The notes under the pieces: model-generated
What the model was told of the DNA's origin: nothing
What the model saw: the letters and a program-made list of their open reading frames with translations, nothing else
The model's database searches: none
Assembly (NCBI GenBank): GCA_037783545.1
Contig: JBBELK010001059.1
Span: 62,001-126,000, forward strand
Direction: 5' to 3'
Origin: Henricia sp. BOLD:AAB3569
Lineage: Eukaryota; Echinodermata; Asteroidea; Spinulosida; Echinasteridae
DNA length: 64,000 nucleotides
Shown here: positions 24,601-32,090 of the stretch, in pieces
Position numbering within the stretch: the first letter of the stretch is position 1
Layout: every line of letters begins with the position of its first letter
Made by a program: the position numbers and the translations under genes

Positions 24601-27171
24601 TAAAAAAAAAACCACTTTCAGTTGGCAATTTCTCCCACAAAGGTATACCATTTTACACGGGAAAAATCACGTGGTGTTTGTTACCGTTGCTATTCAACAC
24701 TTTTAGTCAGATTTTTCTTTTCAACTTCTGAAGTCAAATTTTGCTTCATCCAAACATCCATGTACATTTTTTCTTGGAATAATTACAGTGTTTCTTACTT
24801 AAAACCCATTTTTATATAAAAGCTGTGCATGCAATTAAGACTTCCTGCTTCGCCTTGCGTACTTAAAAGATTACTTGGTTTGAATAGAAAGATCTTAAAA
24901 GCACCTGTACTTTTAGTCAGTGATCAACCATTTTGGTTTTTCATTGCAGACGTGCTGATGTGACGTCACGTCGCGGCAAACGACCCAGGAGGCAGCTATC
25001 GCAGGTGAGAAGGGAGCGAGAAAAAAGGCGCCAAAACAAAGCATCGCCTTTATTGTCTGGAGAAAGCGCGTCACTCGTTTTCCACCACGTTCATGCGTGC
25101 ATGTCATACTACACCAGAAGATCCGTACGACGGTCTGTATCCGCAAAAGAGCGCACTGTCTTTCAGAGGGCCATTGTCAACATATTGTTGTACATTTGTG
25201 TAGCATTTGTTTGTCATTTTTCGATCGATATTAAATACTGTTTAAAAGTATATAACCGACCGACGAAACACCGTTCATATTGATGTTTCGTGTGACAAAA
25301 AGATGACATATTGATATGCACATAATATATGTAAGACGCACAAATTTGACAAATTACATAGTGCAAAACAGCATACAATATTACGACATGAGCAGTGTAA
25401 AAAACGGAACAATTAAACTTCATATTTCTCCCTTTCATATATTATTTCTCCGTGCATACTAATTCGGGTGCTGTGTATTTTTCGGTCAAAAAATAATGTG
25501 TAGGCCCAGGCCTATATACAGTCATGCTGATGAACTTTGTTGTGCTATCATTTTTGTTCCCTGCACCAACTGAGGAGTGGTCCGAAAATGCAATGTACGC
25601 CGCCAAAATGTCATCAAAGGCGAGGCTTGGAACGCATACAGTGAAACCTGCTCTTAGGGTCACCTCTATAAAGAGGCCACCTGTTTATAAAGTGGCCATA
25701 TTTGTTCGGTCCCAAACCAGTTTGTACACAAACATATGGAGGTGAAACCTTGATATTAGGGCCCCTCTCTAACGAGGCCAGTGGCCAGGGCACTTGGATT
25801 CCTGTGTGTACAATCATATGGCAGTTAAACCTGGATAATCTGGCCACACACAGTAAATTGCCTCAATGAATCAAGCTACACTGGGAAATTTTATGAGGAG
25901 CTTAAAAATATTATTCAAAACTAAAAGATTTTCAACTTTTTAATGAGCAAACCTTTCATACACTTCACTTTAAGCAGTTTTTTTTTATCTATAGACATGC
26001 ACTTTGGTTTAATGATGTTTGGATATTCCGCTTAACTTCTATATAGTGGCCACCTGCGTATTCTGGCCACATTTCGTCGGTCCCTTGGGTGGCCACTATA
26101 TAGCCTTCAAGTTTCACTGTATTAGTCTGACATCTTCCCGATTATTATAATTCTATTTTGTGGAACCGATTCAGGGGACACGGTTGAAAATTCGTGAATA
26201 AGATCTATACAACGACAGTGTTCACTTTATATGTGCATGGAATTTGTGTTTTATCGATCACTAGGTTTCTTTGTAACTTTTTAATCTTTATGCAGCCATC
26301 TGCAATGTACCTCTCCGAATTATCATACAACTGGACGTGTAGTAATGCCTTCCCTGGGAGATTCCGGCTGGTTAAAGACCCCGTGAACGGGACCTGGCGC
26401 ACGGGCGGGACATCCACCGGGGATGGCACAACCCACCAACGAGAGGAACTTGACCATCGCCCGGTAGACGGTGTCCCCGAAACACGCTTGGAAAGTACCA
26501 CAACAGGCTACCCACGGCGGGCAGGCGTGGTGTACTCCCGGTCCACCTCAGCGCCGAGTAACTGCCGGCGAGTCAACCCGAGCGAGGACCGGTCCGACTG
26601 GACCTGGAGTCCCGGATCGGACCGGAGTCAAACTTCGGTCGCGAATGCCTCGGATGCCGGGGACCAAAGCTCCGCCGACCGTGACCTGGAGAGCTTCTAC
26701 GTGGACGAGTTGTCGGATTTTGAAATGCTTGAAACTTGTGGAAGCTCAGAGTCCAAGGTGTCTCCGAAACTCTCGCCAAAAATCGTCCTAAAAAGAATCA
26801 TTCCCACCGAATCGGCGCCCGCGCGGCCACGGGAAAACGACGACTTCAACACCAGTTTCTCAGACTTTGAAAATACCACGTACTACCAACATGACCCCAA
26901 ACCCCAGATGGCGCTAGACTCACGTTGCCATGACGACACGGTCAATAAACCCGTTCACCATGAACTCAAAGCGAAGTCTAGATTTCCACAGGCCGACAGG
27001 GAAGTTGTGCGACTACCGACAAAACCCACAGCTTTGGACGTCTCCATGCCTCGCCGAATGAGGGCGTCTGACGGAGTGGTGGTGACTGACGTGACCTCTG
27101 GTGGGGTCACAATCACCATCAGGGAGAGTGGCCAATCAGATGGGTTCTTTGGGAATAAAAAGGCCCCTTGA
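569..27171 (+). CDS. CBX: Polycomb-group chromobox protein (CBX2/4/6/7/8 class), 5'-partial, four visible exons
   Basis: CBX proteins are nuclear PRC1 subunits: the chromodomain binds H3K27me3 and the C-terminal Pc box binds RING1A/B. Joining 569-612, 16095-16160, 24950-25004 and 26296-27171 gives 346 visible residues. Residues 1-31 are the C-terminal half of a chromodomain, with VKWKGW (two aromatic-cage tryptophans, W9 and W12) and NTWEPE. Residues 44-51 (RRGKRPRR) match the basic motif that follows the chromodomain in this class. About residues 174-210 are acidic. Residues 316-340 (VVVTDVTSGGVTITIRE..GFF) are a Pc box, and the protein ends six residues later. There is no chromoshadow domain, so it is not HP1-type. 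The start codon and first cage aromatic lie upstream of the window. Introns are 15,482, 8,789 and 1,291 bp; intron positions agree with my recollection of vertebrate CBX genes. The exact paralogue is not resolved. Confidence 0.93.
862..1030. repeat. Short tandem repeat with inverted start
   Basis: A unit of about 32 bp (cgaaatggcactcgggcgaa plus gtggtttgggg) is present twice in near-identical form, with degenerate copies before it. The left edge carries an inverted copy of TTTAGGGCGAA. No coding potential is seen. Confidence 0.6.
1920..1948 (+). other. 5'-terminal hairpin of E1
   Basis: A perfect 12 bp stem with CAACA loop. The same 29 bases recur at 1986-2014 and 7411-7439, each followed by ATTACTCTCGTACGATTTC and a T-run. 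Each starts a family-1 element. Confidence 0.75.
2181..2885 (+). repeat. Tandem units of ~352 bp in E2
   Basis: Two head-to-tail copies, each carrying ATATGCAT.TTTAAAATGCTTCCG, CATCTGACCCTTCCTTCTGG and a double TGACGTCA block. The corresponding units are at about 11333-12010 (E4) and 13037-13725 (E1). Confidence 0.75.
2891..3874 (+). repeat. Tandem units of ~492 bp in E2
   Basis: Two copies starting GTCAAATTACAAAAATTCAA. Each contains the palindrome ACTTCCGGTCCAAACCGGAAGT and two TGACGTCA sites. E1 has two such units (13732-14715); E4 has one (about 12018-12510). Short repeated reading frames inside them are repeat copies, not genes. Confidence 0.75.
3999..4121. repeat. Perfect 53 bp-arm hairpin inside E2
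   Basis: Arms begin CAGCAGCCGATTTCACGAAA and end with its exact complement, around a 17-base centre. Copies are at 12634-12756 (E4, one mismatch noted) and 14839-14961 (E1). Just before it (about 3943-3998) is a stretch matching the terminal repeat of the MITE at 46541-46884. Confidence 0.75.
4234..7407 (+). mobile_element. Family-2 element E3
   Basis: Begins with hairpin GGCTTTTTCGTttaggACGAAAAAGCC broken as an 11 bp stem and 5-base loop. It continues through a T-tract and ~370 bp units with TGACGTCA and CATCTGACCCTTCC, and ends with AAAAAGCC (inverse of the 5' arm), a TCTGTTCataGAACAGA hairpin and CTCTA. The middle (about 5400-6500) is non-repetitive AT-rich sequence partly shared with E5 (5600-5820 resembles 9176-9410). 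Three T residues separate it from E2. Confidence 0.68.
7481..11168 (+). mobile_element. Family-2 element E5, inserted in the T-tract of E4
   Basis: Same 5' hairpin as E3, ~370 bp tandem units to about 8660, then a unique section. The 3' tail (10673-11168) matches the E3 tail (about 6830-7407) and ends in AAAAAGCC, the TGTTCataGAACA hairpin and CTCTAG. A SINE sits just before the tail. The unit near 9420-9640 is a degenerate repeat copy. Confidence 0.68.
10379..10672 (+). mobile_element. tRNA-derived SINE
   Basis: The head has A-box TGGTCTAGTGG and B-box GGTTCGAACCC. A central GGGCAAGGCACTTAATCCC block follows, and the tail is GAGCACCCTGCTGGGTGGAT..GTGCGCTATATAAAT ending in ATTATT. The tail nearly matches the 3' end of the LINE fragment at 49500, so that LINE lineage is the likely source of its enzymes. 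Inserted in element E5. Confidence 0.85.
12634..12756. repeat. Long hairpin inside E4
   Basis: The E4 copy of the 123 bp hairpin, with GGCGCAAGTGG in the right arm where the left arm predicts GGCGTAAGTGG. Confidence 0.7.
14839..14961. repeat. Long hairpin inside E1
   Basis: The E1 copy of the 123 bp hairpin; arms are fully complementary as in E2. Confidence 0.7.
15508..15745. repeat. Dispersed repeat, copy near CBX exon b
   Basis: Shares CTTGATCAGAACAGAA, CACTTTGGAATC.CTTT, GAGCTGACCT and GGCGCACCCTG segments in order with 49872-50215. Class unknown. Confidence 0.55.
15773..15944. mobile_element. MITE, CAGCACGATATGTGGCA family (copy 1)
   Basis: Inverted ends CAGCACGATATGTGGCA. The interior has GGAATTCCTTGGA and GTTAACGCACC. 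Related copies are at 32091-32264 and 43455-43630. It lies just upstream of CBX exon b. Confidence 0.75.
16095..16160 (+). CDS. CBX: CBX exon b: C-terminal chromodomain
   Basis: A 66 bp exon between acceptor CTAACAG and donor GTGAAC. The first base completes Lys15; the next 21 codons read HNTWEPEDNFLDKRLLDGYST, and AG of a split Arg codon ends the exon. WEPE is the family signature before the C-terminal helix. The usual ILDPRLL appears as FLDKRLL, so a conserved proline is lysine here. Confidence 0.92.
16230..16485. mobile_element. AATCGCGATTCC-rich element (copy 1)
   Basis: Made of GATTCGATTC and GAATCGCGATTCC words in both orientations; related to 18073-18462. It starts within 75 bases of the CBX donor at 16161. 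Confidence 0.6.
16669..16790. mobile_element. MITE, TATAGACCGTATCGAATAGC family (partial)
   Basis: The left end and interior are present (TATAGACCGTATCGAATAGC, CCATGCATAT), but the right inverted end is missing. Full copies are at 32884, 37410 and 43949. Confidence 0.65.
17487..17762. mobile_element. GTCGCCCTA element, copy 1
   Basis: About 276 bp, starting CTGAATGCCGCAATGGGGCG and containing the inverted set ATTAGGGCGACA / TGTCGCCCTATT and GGTCGCCCTAATA. Strongly similar to 23986-24272. Reading frames inside are repeat-derived. Confidence 0.75.
18073..18462. mobile_element. MITE, TAGGCTTGGGCGA family (copy 2)
   Basis: Inverted ends TAGGCTTGGGCGA / TCGCCCAAGCCTA with GGAGTCGACTCC and GGAATCGCGATTCC palindromes inside. 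A SINE-like element begins directly at its right edge. Confidence 0.75.
18464..19110 (+). mobile_element. Diverged composite SINE-like element
   Basis: A Leu/Ser-tRNA-like A-box (GTGGCCGAGTGGT) is followed by a degraded B-box region, a TTAGGG-rich insert, then SINE core sequence (TTGAGCAAGGCACTTAAAC, GTGCTCCATCCTTCGGAAGG) and a GTGCGCTATATAAATG tail. It is longer than the other copies, so it is either composite or interrupted near 18620-18720. Confidence 0.6.
19181..19352. mobile_element. MITE, TATATACCTCATACATTGAT family
   Basis: Inverted ends TATATACCTCATACATTGAT / ATCAATGTATGAGGTATATA and an internal TTAACCAATCAG. Related ends occur at 29500-30005. Confidence 0.75.
19967..20308 (+). mobile_element. 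tRNA-derived SINE, same family
   Basis: A-box TGGTCTAGTGGG, B-box GGTTCGAGCCCC, GGGCAATACACTTAATCTC core, CAAGCGATATATGGGGAGCTG and a GTGCGCTATATATAAG tail into ATTATTATT. Diverged from the copy at 10379 and carrying an extra CCAGGTAGCCATCTAG segment. Confidence 0.82.
20590..20835. repeat. Dispersed repeat with GTTGCTATGTGGTGCA hairpin (copy 1)
   Basis: An inverted pair GTTGCTATGTGGTGCA / TGCACCACGTAGTAAC with ACCGTG.TC interior; flanks such as GACATACACTTG and GACTTTCTAAACTG also match 38903-39170. Confidence 0.65.
22190..22393 (-). mobile_element. TTAAAGGAGCTTGTTCAGA family, partial
   Basis: In reverse orientation it shares TTAAAGGAGCTTGTTCAGAT, TTTCCAGAAAA and AAACATCGGTGT with 33708-34074. 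The other end is not identified. Confidence 0.55.
22521..23906. mobile_element. 1.4 kb inverted-repeat transposon, GAGAGTGGGGTTAGTTGG ends
   Basis: Left end GGGAGAGTGGGGTTAGTTGG, right end CCAACTAACCCCACTCTCCC. Subterminal copies of GGGGTTAGTTGAAACA-type motifs lie on the left and inverted versions on the right. No transposase is seen, so it is non-autonomous. It hosts another MITE at 22961-23128. Confidence 0.8.
22961..23128. mobile_element. MITE, CAGTGAAACCTG family, nested
   Basis: Ends CAGTGAAACTTGTATATAG / AACAGGTTTTACTGTA with TGGCCACTAT / ATAGGTGGCC interior motifs; same family as 25637-26121. Confidence 0.72.
23986..24272. mobile_element. GTCGCCCTA element, copy 2
   Basis: Same order of motifs as copy 1: GCCGCAATAGGGCGACATTT, CCGGAGACCACCGAAATTTC, paired GTCGCCCTA at the right. 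Ends ..TTTGTCGCCCTAT. Confidence 0.75.
24480..24745 (+). repeat. CTTGTAGAAATTTCAGCCAC family, partial (+)
   Basis: Shares TTGCCTTGTAGAAATTTCA, ATACTTCAGAAA.CCTGA, GGCAATTTCTCCCACAAAGG and CAACACTTTTAGTC with the full copy at 56961. It ends about 200 bp before CBX exon c. Confidence 0.7.
24950..25004 (+). CDS. CBX: CBX exon c: basic AT-hook-like motif
   Basis: A 55 bp exon after acceptor TTTTTCATTGCAG and before donor GTGAGA. The first base completes Arg37 and 18 codons follow, ending in phase 0 with ..QLSQ. RRGKRPRR corresponds to the K/R-rich motif directly after the chromodomain in Polycomb CBX proteins, involved in nucleic-acid contact in CBX2. The frame stays open past the donor to 25283, so intron retention would add a 92-residue basic tail, but phase 0 joining to the last exon restores the Pc box and is preferred. 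Confidence 0.88.
25637..26121. mobile_element. MITE, CAGTGAAACCTG family, in the last CBX intron
   Basis: Ends TACAGTGAAACCTG / AGTTTCACTGTA, with several internal GTGAAACC or TTAAACCTGGAT starts and GGCCACCTGT / GTGGCCAC words, so it looks built from repeated end modules. It fills over a third of the 1.3 kb intron and ends 174 bp before the terminal exon. Confidence 0.75.
26296..27171 (+). CDS. CBX: CBX terminal exon: linker and Polycomb box
   Basis: An 876 bp terminal exon after acceptor TCTTTATGCAG, giving 291 residues and a TGA stop. It is much more GC-rich than its flanks, as expected for coding sequence in this AT-rich locus. The linker is rich in S, T, P, D and R, with an acidic stretch (VDELSDFEMLE). 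The Pc box VVVTDVTSGGVTITIRES lies at 27076-27132, followed by GFF ending at 27150, and is the RING1-binding element. The frame is open upstream to 26194, but that is intron sequence before the acceptor. Confidence 0.92.
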   Translation, partial: PSAMYLSELSYNWTCSNAFPGRFRLVKDPVNGTWRTGGTSTGDGTTHQREELDHRPVDGVPETRLESTTTGYPRRAGVVYSRSTSAPSNCRRVNPSEDRSDWTWSPGSDRSQTSVANASDAGDQSSADRDLESFYVDELSDFEMLETCGSSESKVSPKLSPKIVLKRIIPTESAPARPRENDDFNTSFSDFENTTYYQHDPKPQMALDSRCHDDTVNKPVHHELKAKSRFPQADREVVRLPTKPTALDVSMPRRMRASDGVVVTDVTSGGVTITIRESGQSDGFFGNKKAP

Positions 27172-27508
27172 TTCGGTCATGTCTCCTATAGAAGCCTCGT
27201 AGAAATGGAAAACTCTCGCCGTCCGTTTATGCATGCAACTTTAATGAGGATGACGTGTGGTTTAACGCACAGTGCAACGTGTACTCGTGATTACGAATTT
27301 ATACAGTCGTTTCCGCGAATATGTTACGAGCTGTGCATAAATGAGTCATTTCTCGCACAGCCTGTGCCGAGTTTTTGGGACCATAACTAGAAATCAGTGG
27401 CTGACCCAGGCTCATTAAAACACAAATCCCCGTGGTACCAATATTATAAAAAAAATGCACAGAAGTAACCATGCACTTTAAAGTTATTCGAGTGCGCAAG
27501 TGACCAAC

Positions 27509-27795
27509 CCATCGATATGTATACACTGGATGAAGCAACGACGTCTAAAATTGAAGCCACCGTCCGCCATTGTACACCACCTAATACAATGCATTGCCTA
27601 GACTGGTCATACTGTCTTCACTAGTCTACGTCATGGTCAGTAAATGTGTTAAGTGTCATGCAAGCGATCGCATGGACCAGGGAGCAGTCTAGGCTAAGTA
27701 TTGTTCCTGGGGTACAATGGCGGCCGGCGCGTGGCTTCAATTCTCGTATAGCAACTGCTATTGCATACTTCATCCAGTGTATATATATCGATGGA
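27509..27795. mobile_element. MITE downstream of CBX stop
   Basis: Ends CCATCGATATGTATACACTG / CAGTGTATATATATCGATGG with further inverted blocks (ATTGAAGCCAC, GCCATTGTAC). It would sit in the CBX 3' UTR if the signal at 27888 is used. Confidence 0.75.
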
Positions 27796-27887
27796 CCAAC
27801 CGCATAATGGCCGCCATATTTTTTTCGGCAGAGCACCGTCATAAATTCCACACAAAACAGCATTAAACCATTAAACATTTCACTTGC

Positions 27888-27893
27888 AATAAA
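27888..27893 (+). promoter_or_regulatory. Candidate polyadenylation signal of the CBX gene
   Basis: AATAAA 717 bases past the stop codon; ATTAAA variants also occur at 27414-27419 and 27862-27867. Which one is used cannot be told from sequence alone. If this one is used, the MITE at 27509-27795 lies inside the 3' UTR. Confidence 0.3.
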
Positions 27894-28139
27894 ACGACAA
27901 TGCTACAACCTGTCATAAATCAATATCAATCATTTTGTTTGTAAAAATTGACACAAATATTACCCATAATGCTTTACGCGAGATGCGCACAACGCACGAA
28001 ATGCGGTCTCTTCTGCGCATATATATCGCTAACATCGCCGCTCTGAAGCAGGTCGATTTTTAAGTCGTTCTACCCATTGTCGACAGAGTACATTCGTATT
28101 AACCAACTTCAATCTAGACGTGTTTTACAAGACAAGAAA

Positions 28140-28690
28140 AACTGAGTGAATGGTGTACAACCAGGAGCCAACGGCACTGCAATCATTGAAAGGAGAACCA
28201 CTGGAGATTGTGGATGACTTCATGTATCTGGGGGCATGGATTGATTCTACTGAGAGAGACATCAACATAAGGATTGCAAAATCATGGAGAGAATGCCATA
28301 AGACGGTGAATATCTGGCGTTCTAACATGAAGCGACCTACTACTATACCCGCATGCTGAGACTGGCTTCTAACGTCCCAACACAAAGTCACGCTACAATT
28401 GCAGAGGTCTACGGTAATCTCCCTAATGTCACATCTAAGATCAGAAATAGGAAGCTTCGTCTAACTGGACACTGCTACCGACATTCAGAGTTGGTCGTTT
28501 CGCATCACATTCTGTGGGAACCACATGGGCGTGCTTCTAGAGGCAGAGGCAAATACACATACGTAGATACCCTGCGAGCAGATACGGGTCTGACTGATGC
28601 TATATAGCTGAGTGCTGTCATGGAGGACAAGGCAATATGGAGGCAATACTGGTCACATAGTGCTTGTGGAGGCAACTCCTCGCCCTAAGT
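28140..28690 (+). pseudogene. LINE reverse-transcriptase C-terminal remnant
   Basis: Frames at 28150-28359 (IVDDFMYLGAWIDSTERDIN) and 28342-28607 (YTRMLRLASNV..YGNLP..RLTGHCYRH..LWEPHGRASRGR) match the C-terminal end of a non-LTR retrotransposon polymerase. The YLG.WI motif lies after the polymerase core, and the RRLR..GHC..H..LWEP motif sits near the protein end. The region normally between them (YGSETW-type) is missing and the frame changes near 28340, so the copy is deleted and dead. The 5' end is truncated. Confidence 0.8.
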
Positions 28691-28966
28691 CAAGTCAGTG
28701 TAGCCAGCTTGACAAAATGAGTAGTTAATCAGAATCTATAAAATACACGTTCAACTATATAGGCCCAAGGCAGACAGTCTATTCATATCACGTACACAAA
28801 CGGTTTGTTCGCGGGGTTTTAACTCACTTCCGCGATGCGACAAACGTGCATCATCTGTATCATGCAATCAATTGCAACTGTATAGACTTTGGACTTCATC
28901 GATTAGTCTGGATTGAATGCGAAGAGGCACAAGAAAACACGCAATATAGTAGTTGAACAACACTCC

Positions 28967-29062
28967 CCCCACCCCCACCCCCACCCCCACCCCCCACCCC
29001 CCACCCCCACCCCCCCCCCCCCCCCCCCCCCCCCCTCCCCCTCCCCCTCCCCTTCCCCGTAT
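28967..29062. repeat. C-rich (CCCCCA)n / poly-C tract
   Basis: CCCCCAC units turn into pure C and then CCCCCT units. G-quadruplex-prone on the minus strand. Proline- and glycine-rich frames here are artefacts of the repeat. Confidence 0.9.
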
Positions 29063-29499
29063 AGTAGAAAGACAATACTTCTGCAGTACTTCTGATCAAA
29101 AGGCCTATTTAGTATTTACAATCTTACGTAGGGTCTTAACAAATCCTCAATATATTTGTTAGCATTTTAATAGATTTTCGTAATATATATGCAAATTCCG
29201 TGCATACTTTAATAACAAAAGACTGCTCTTAACGACCACAAAGCTTGTCCGGGGCTTGTCCTACCTAGCAACAACTAATATGTAAAATGAATTCCGATCA
29301 TAGAAATCGAATTTAAGGTAACATGTGAATAAATAGCTCATTACTATATAGGCAATGTCACAAGAAACATCCATGAATTTGGATACATTACGATTAGTAA
29401 CGACGTATAGGTTACTGCGTGCATGGAGGAAAATGTACATGTACTATTGACTACTTATGTATGGTCTCATCAATTACATGTACATACTATATAAATTTG

Positions 29500-30005
29500 T
29501 ATATACCTCATGCGTAGATTCCAGTCATCTGATTGGTTAAAAGTGGAGGCATTGAATCGGCTAGACCCGGCGCGTATATGCCCACCGGTCAATAGTCTTT
29601 GCCATGCCCCGGGCATAGTCATTTAGCGGGTTCCGGACGCGCGCATTACATGTGTTAGCATAGCTATAGCTGTGCACCAACTATGCAGCTGTGCGCTTCA
29701 CGTAAACATTCATCAGGACGGTAATGGCGGAATCTCGACGTCATTTTGTCGTCTGTGGTAGATGATGAAGTCCTTAAGAAAGTAAGAGAAGTGGCCTACA
29801 GTGAAAACTGTGTCAGGTGAAATGTGCTACTAAAGTGCCAGGTGATTATGCTATACAATGTTTGCTGTAAATATACAACTTTTCCGCCGTAGACCAGCTT
29901 CCGAAATCGAAACGCGAAGGACCACTGTCATGACTGTATGATGTCTCGTTACTTTTAACCAACCAGATGACAAAAATCTACACATTCGGTATATAAAACA
30001 AATAT
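29500..30005. mobile_element. ~500 bp inverted-repeat element, GTATATACC ends
   Basis: Left TTTGTATATACCTCATGCGT and TCTGATTGGTTAAAAGT; right ACTTTTAACCAACCAGATGA and GGTATATAAAACAAATA. Same end type as 19181-19352, but with a longer unrelated core. Confidence 0.65.
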
Positions 30006-30022
30006 TGTCTGCTGTTTATTCG

Positions 30023-30147
30023 GGTCATGGTTAAGATTATAGGCCCTCGGTGATCTCGAAGCCATGACTATGCCCCTCGGCTTCCGCCTCGGGGCATAGT
30101 CATGGCTTCGAGATCACCTTGGGCCTATATAATCTTAACCATGCCCC
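30023..30147. repeat. Near-perfect hairpin
   Basis: Arms of about 55 bases: GGTCATGGTTAAGATTATAG to CATGACTATGCCCC, and the complement back, around a CGGCTTCCG centre. Differences between arms are few, mainly around GGCCCTC/TTGGGCC. Confidence 0.8.
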
Positions 30148-30570
30148 TCATTGCAGTCAATATTTGTATACTATTCCCTGTATTGTATGTTCATTAGCCA
30201 GCCAAAGGACTATACGGCCTATTTAACAGATTGTACATCATTTCAGAGAATATACAAGTCTCACGGTGGTCACTAAACTCGGATTATGTACACACAGCAC
30301 GTGCAAAATCAATAATAGAGGCTCTCGCAAGATTTCTCTCGAAAGGTCAAGTGTAAGGCCGATTTCCGCTCAATAAAATGTCGACATGCGCATCCGTTTT
30401 GGGTCTTTATCGAATTCCCGGATAATGAGCCGAGCACGCGTTCACTCGATACAACTTACAAGATATATCGTTAAATAACGCAGTGTATAGACACTAGAAA
30501 GTATTTCTTCACGTATTTATCTGTTGGGTTTCAAAGTTCATATTTGTAATATAGCACGATGAACAACTAA

Positions 30571-30646
30571 CAATGGAAATTAGGCACACACCATTGTTAA
30601 TAACAATGGTTTGTGCCCAATTTCCATTGTTAGTTGCTCATAGTGT
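30571..30646. repeat. Short hairpin repeat
   Basis: AACTAACAATGGAAATT / AATTTCCATTGTTAGTT arms around ACCATTGTTAATAACAATGG, which is itself palindromic. Confidence 0.7.
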
Positions 30647-30908
30647 AGGCCTATATAAAATAAAAATGCTATAGCAGAAAACTAGTTTTGCGCGTTTTTC
30701 CTAATGTTTCATTAATTTATATAGAGCTGTTCCCATTTGCTTTTTCATTTTAGAATTTTATGGCGTTCTAAAACAGCCATGGGCAAATTCCGTGTGTGTA
30801 GGCCTCTACGTCAACGTTGTTTCACGAACGTCGATTTTTACGATCAAATTTCTGGATAGGCCTATGTTCCAAACTTTCAAACGTCGAGGTTAAATCGTTT
30901 GGCAGTTA

Positions 30909-31225
30909 AAGACAGATTACATGATTGGAAAACTTTTAAAAACAGATTTTAACAACAGAATTACATAATGAATAATGTTCATAAACTGCCTTGTAGAAAT
31001 TTCAGCCACACATACAGATGCACTAATACTATAGAAAACCTTAAAAATCAATGTTTGTTTTCGAATTGAATGAATGGTTAAAAACGATTTTTTATTTTTT
31101 TTAACAAAGCACATTCAGGGGCAATTTTCTCCTACAAAGGTATCATTTTACACAGGAAAATCATGTGGAGGTTTTATTTATTTTGTTTCAACTCACGAAG
31201 TAAATTTTTGGGTTACCGCAAGTGA
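30909..31225 (+). repeat. CTTGTAGAAATTTCAGCCAC family (+)
   Basis: Begins AGATTACATGATTGGAAAAC and continues through the diagnostic CTGCCTTGTAGAAATTTCAG to CACGAAGTAAATTTTTGGGT. Confidence 0.7.
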
Positions 31226-31585
31226 CGTATAACTGATGGCTATAAAGTAGGCATATGATATTTACTGTTCATTTTAGAACATCACAGTAGAACTATCTGC
31301 ATGCATCTGTATTTTCACTCACGTGATCGTCAGATGTTTAGATTGCAAGACATTTGCAATTAGTCCACCCAACCACAGGCACCGCCCACCCCCCACCTCC
31401 CATCCCCAGCCCCATCAAGTCATTAATAAAATAACTCCCAAATCGTAAACCATAGGCCTACATCGTTCTCAAACAGTTCTTGTTAAGACAAAATGCCCCA
31501 AATCAACTGAGATTTTTTTATCACCGAAATGTGGGAGAGATCACATGTGTGCGTTTTAGAAAAGCGATGATCGAATTTTACATTT

Positions 31586-31880
31586 ACACTCTAAAAACAG
31601 ATTGGTTGAATTCAAAATAACCAATCATATTGGTTAAAATAACCAATCATATTGGTTAAAATGACCAATCCGTATTGGTTAACCAATATTGGTCATTTTA
31701 ACCAATATGATTGGTTAAAATAACCAATATGATTGGTTAAAATAACCAATATGATTGGTCATTTTAACCAATATGATTGGTTAAAATAACCAATATGATT
31801 GGTTATTTTAACCAATATATTGGTTGGACACATATCTACCAACCAATTGGTTGAATTCAACCAATCTGTTTTTAGAGTGT
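31586..31880. mobile_element. MITE made of ATTGGTT/AACCAAT repeats
   Basis: Ends ACACTCTAAAAACAGATTGG / CCAATCTGTTTTTAGAGTGT, perfectly inverted. The interior is an irregular array of AACCAATATGATTGGTTAAA in both orientations, so almost the whole 295 bp can fold on itself. Confidence 0.85.
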
Positions 31881-32090
31881 AGATATATTTAAAATGGCCC
31901 ATATCCCCTCGTGAAATTGAATTTTAGGAGTGAGAGTTGAACTAATTTTATAAAAACAAATAATACTTCAGGGTGTCATAGACAAGGCACGGAATTCTAG
32001 AGAATGATGTCATGATTATCTAATAGTCAAATTTTAAACAAGGTACTTTTCCCTATAAAAGACAATGCGAATACTGATATACATTTGGTG

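Noticed and set aside
24933-25283. Stand-alone 116-residue protein
   Set aside because: It contains CBX exon c flanked by good splice sites; treated as exon plus intron instead.
28913-29162. Poly-proline / poly-glycine proteins
   Set aside because: Translation of the C-rich microsatellite; the same applies at 33098, 39208 and 58458.
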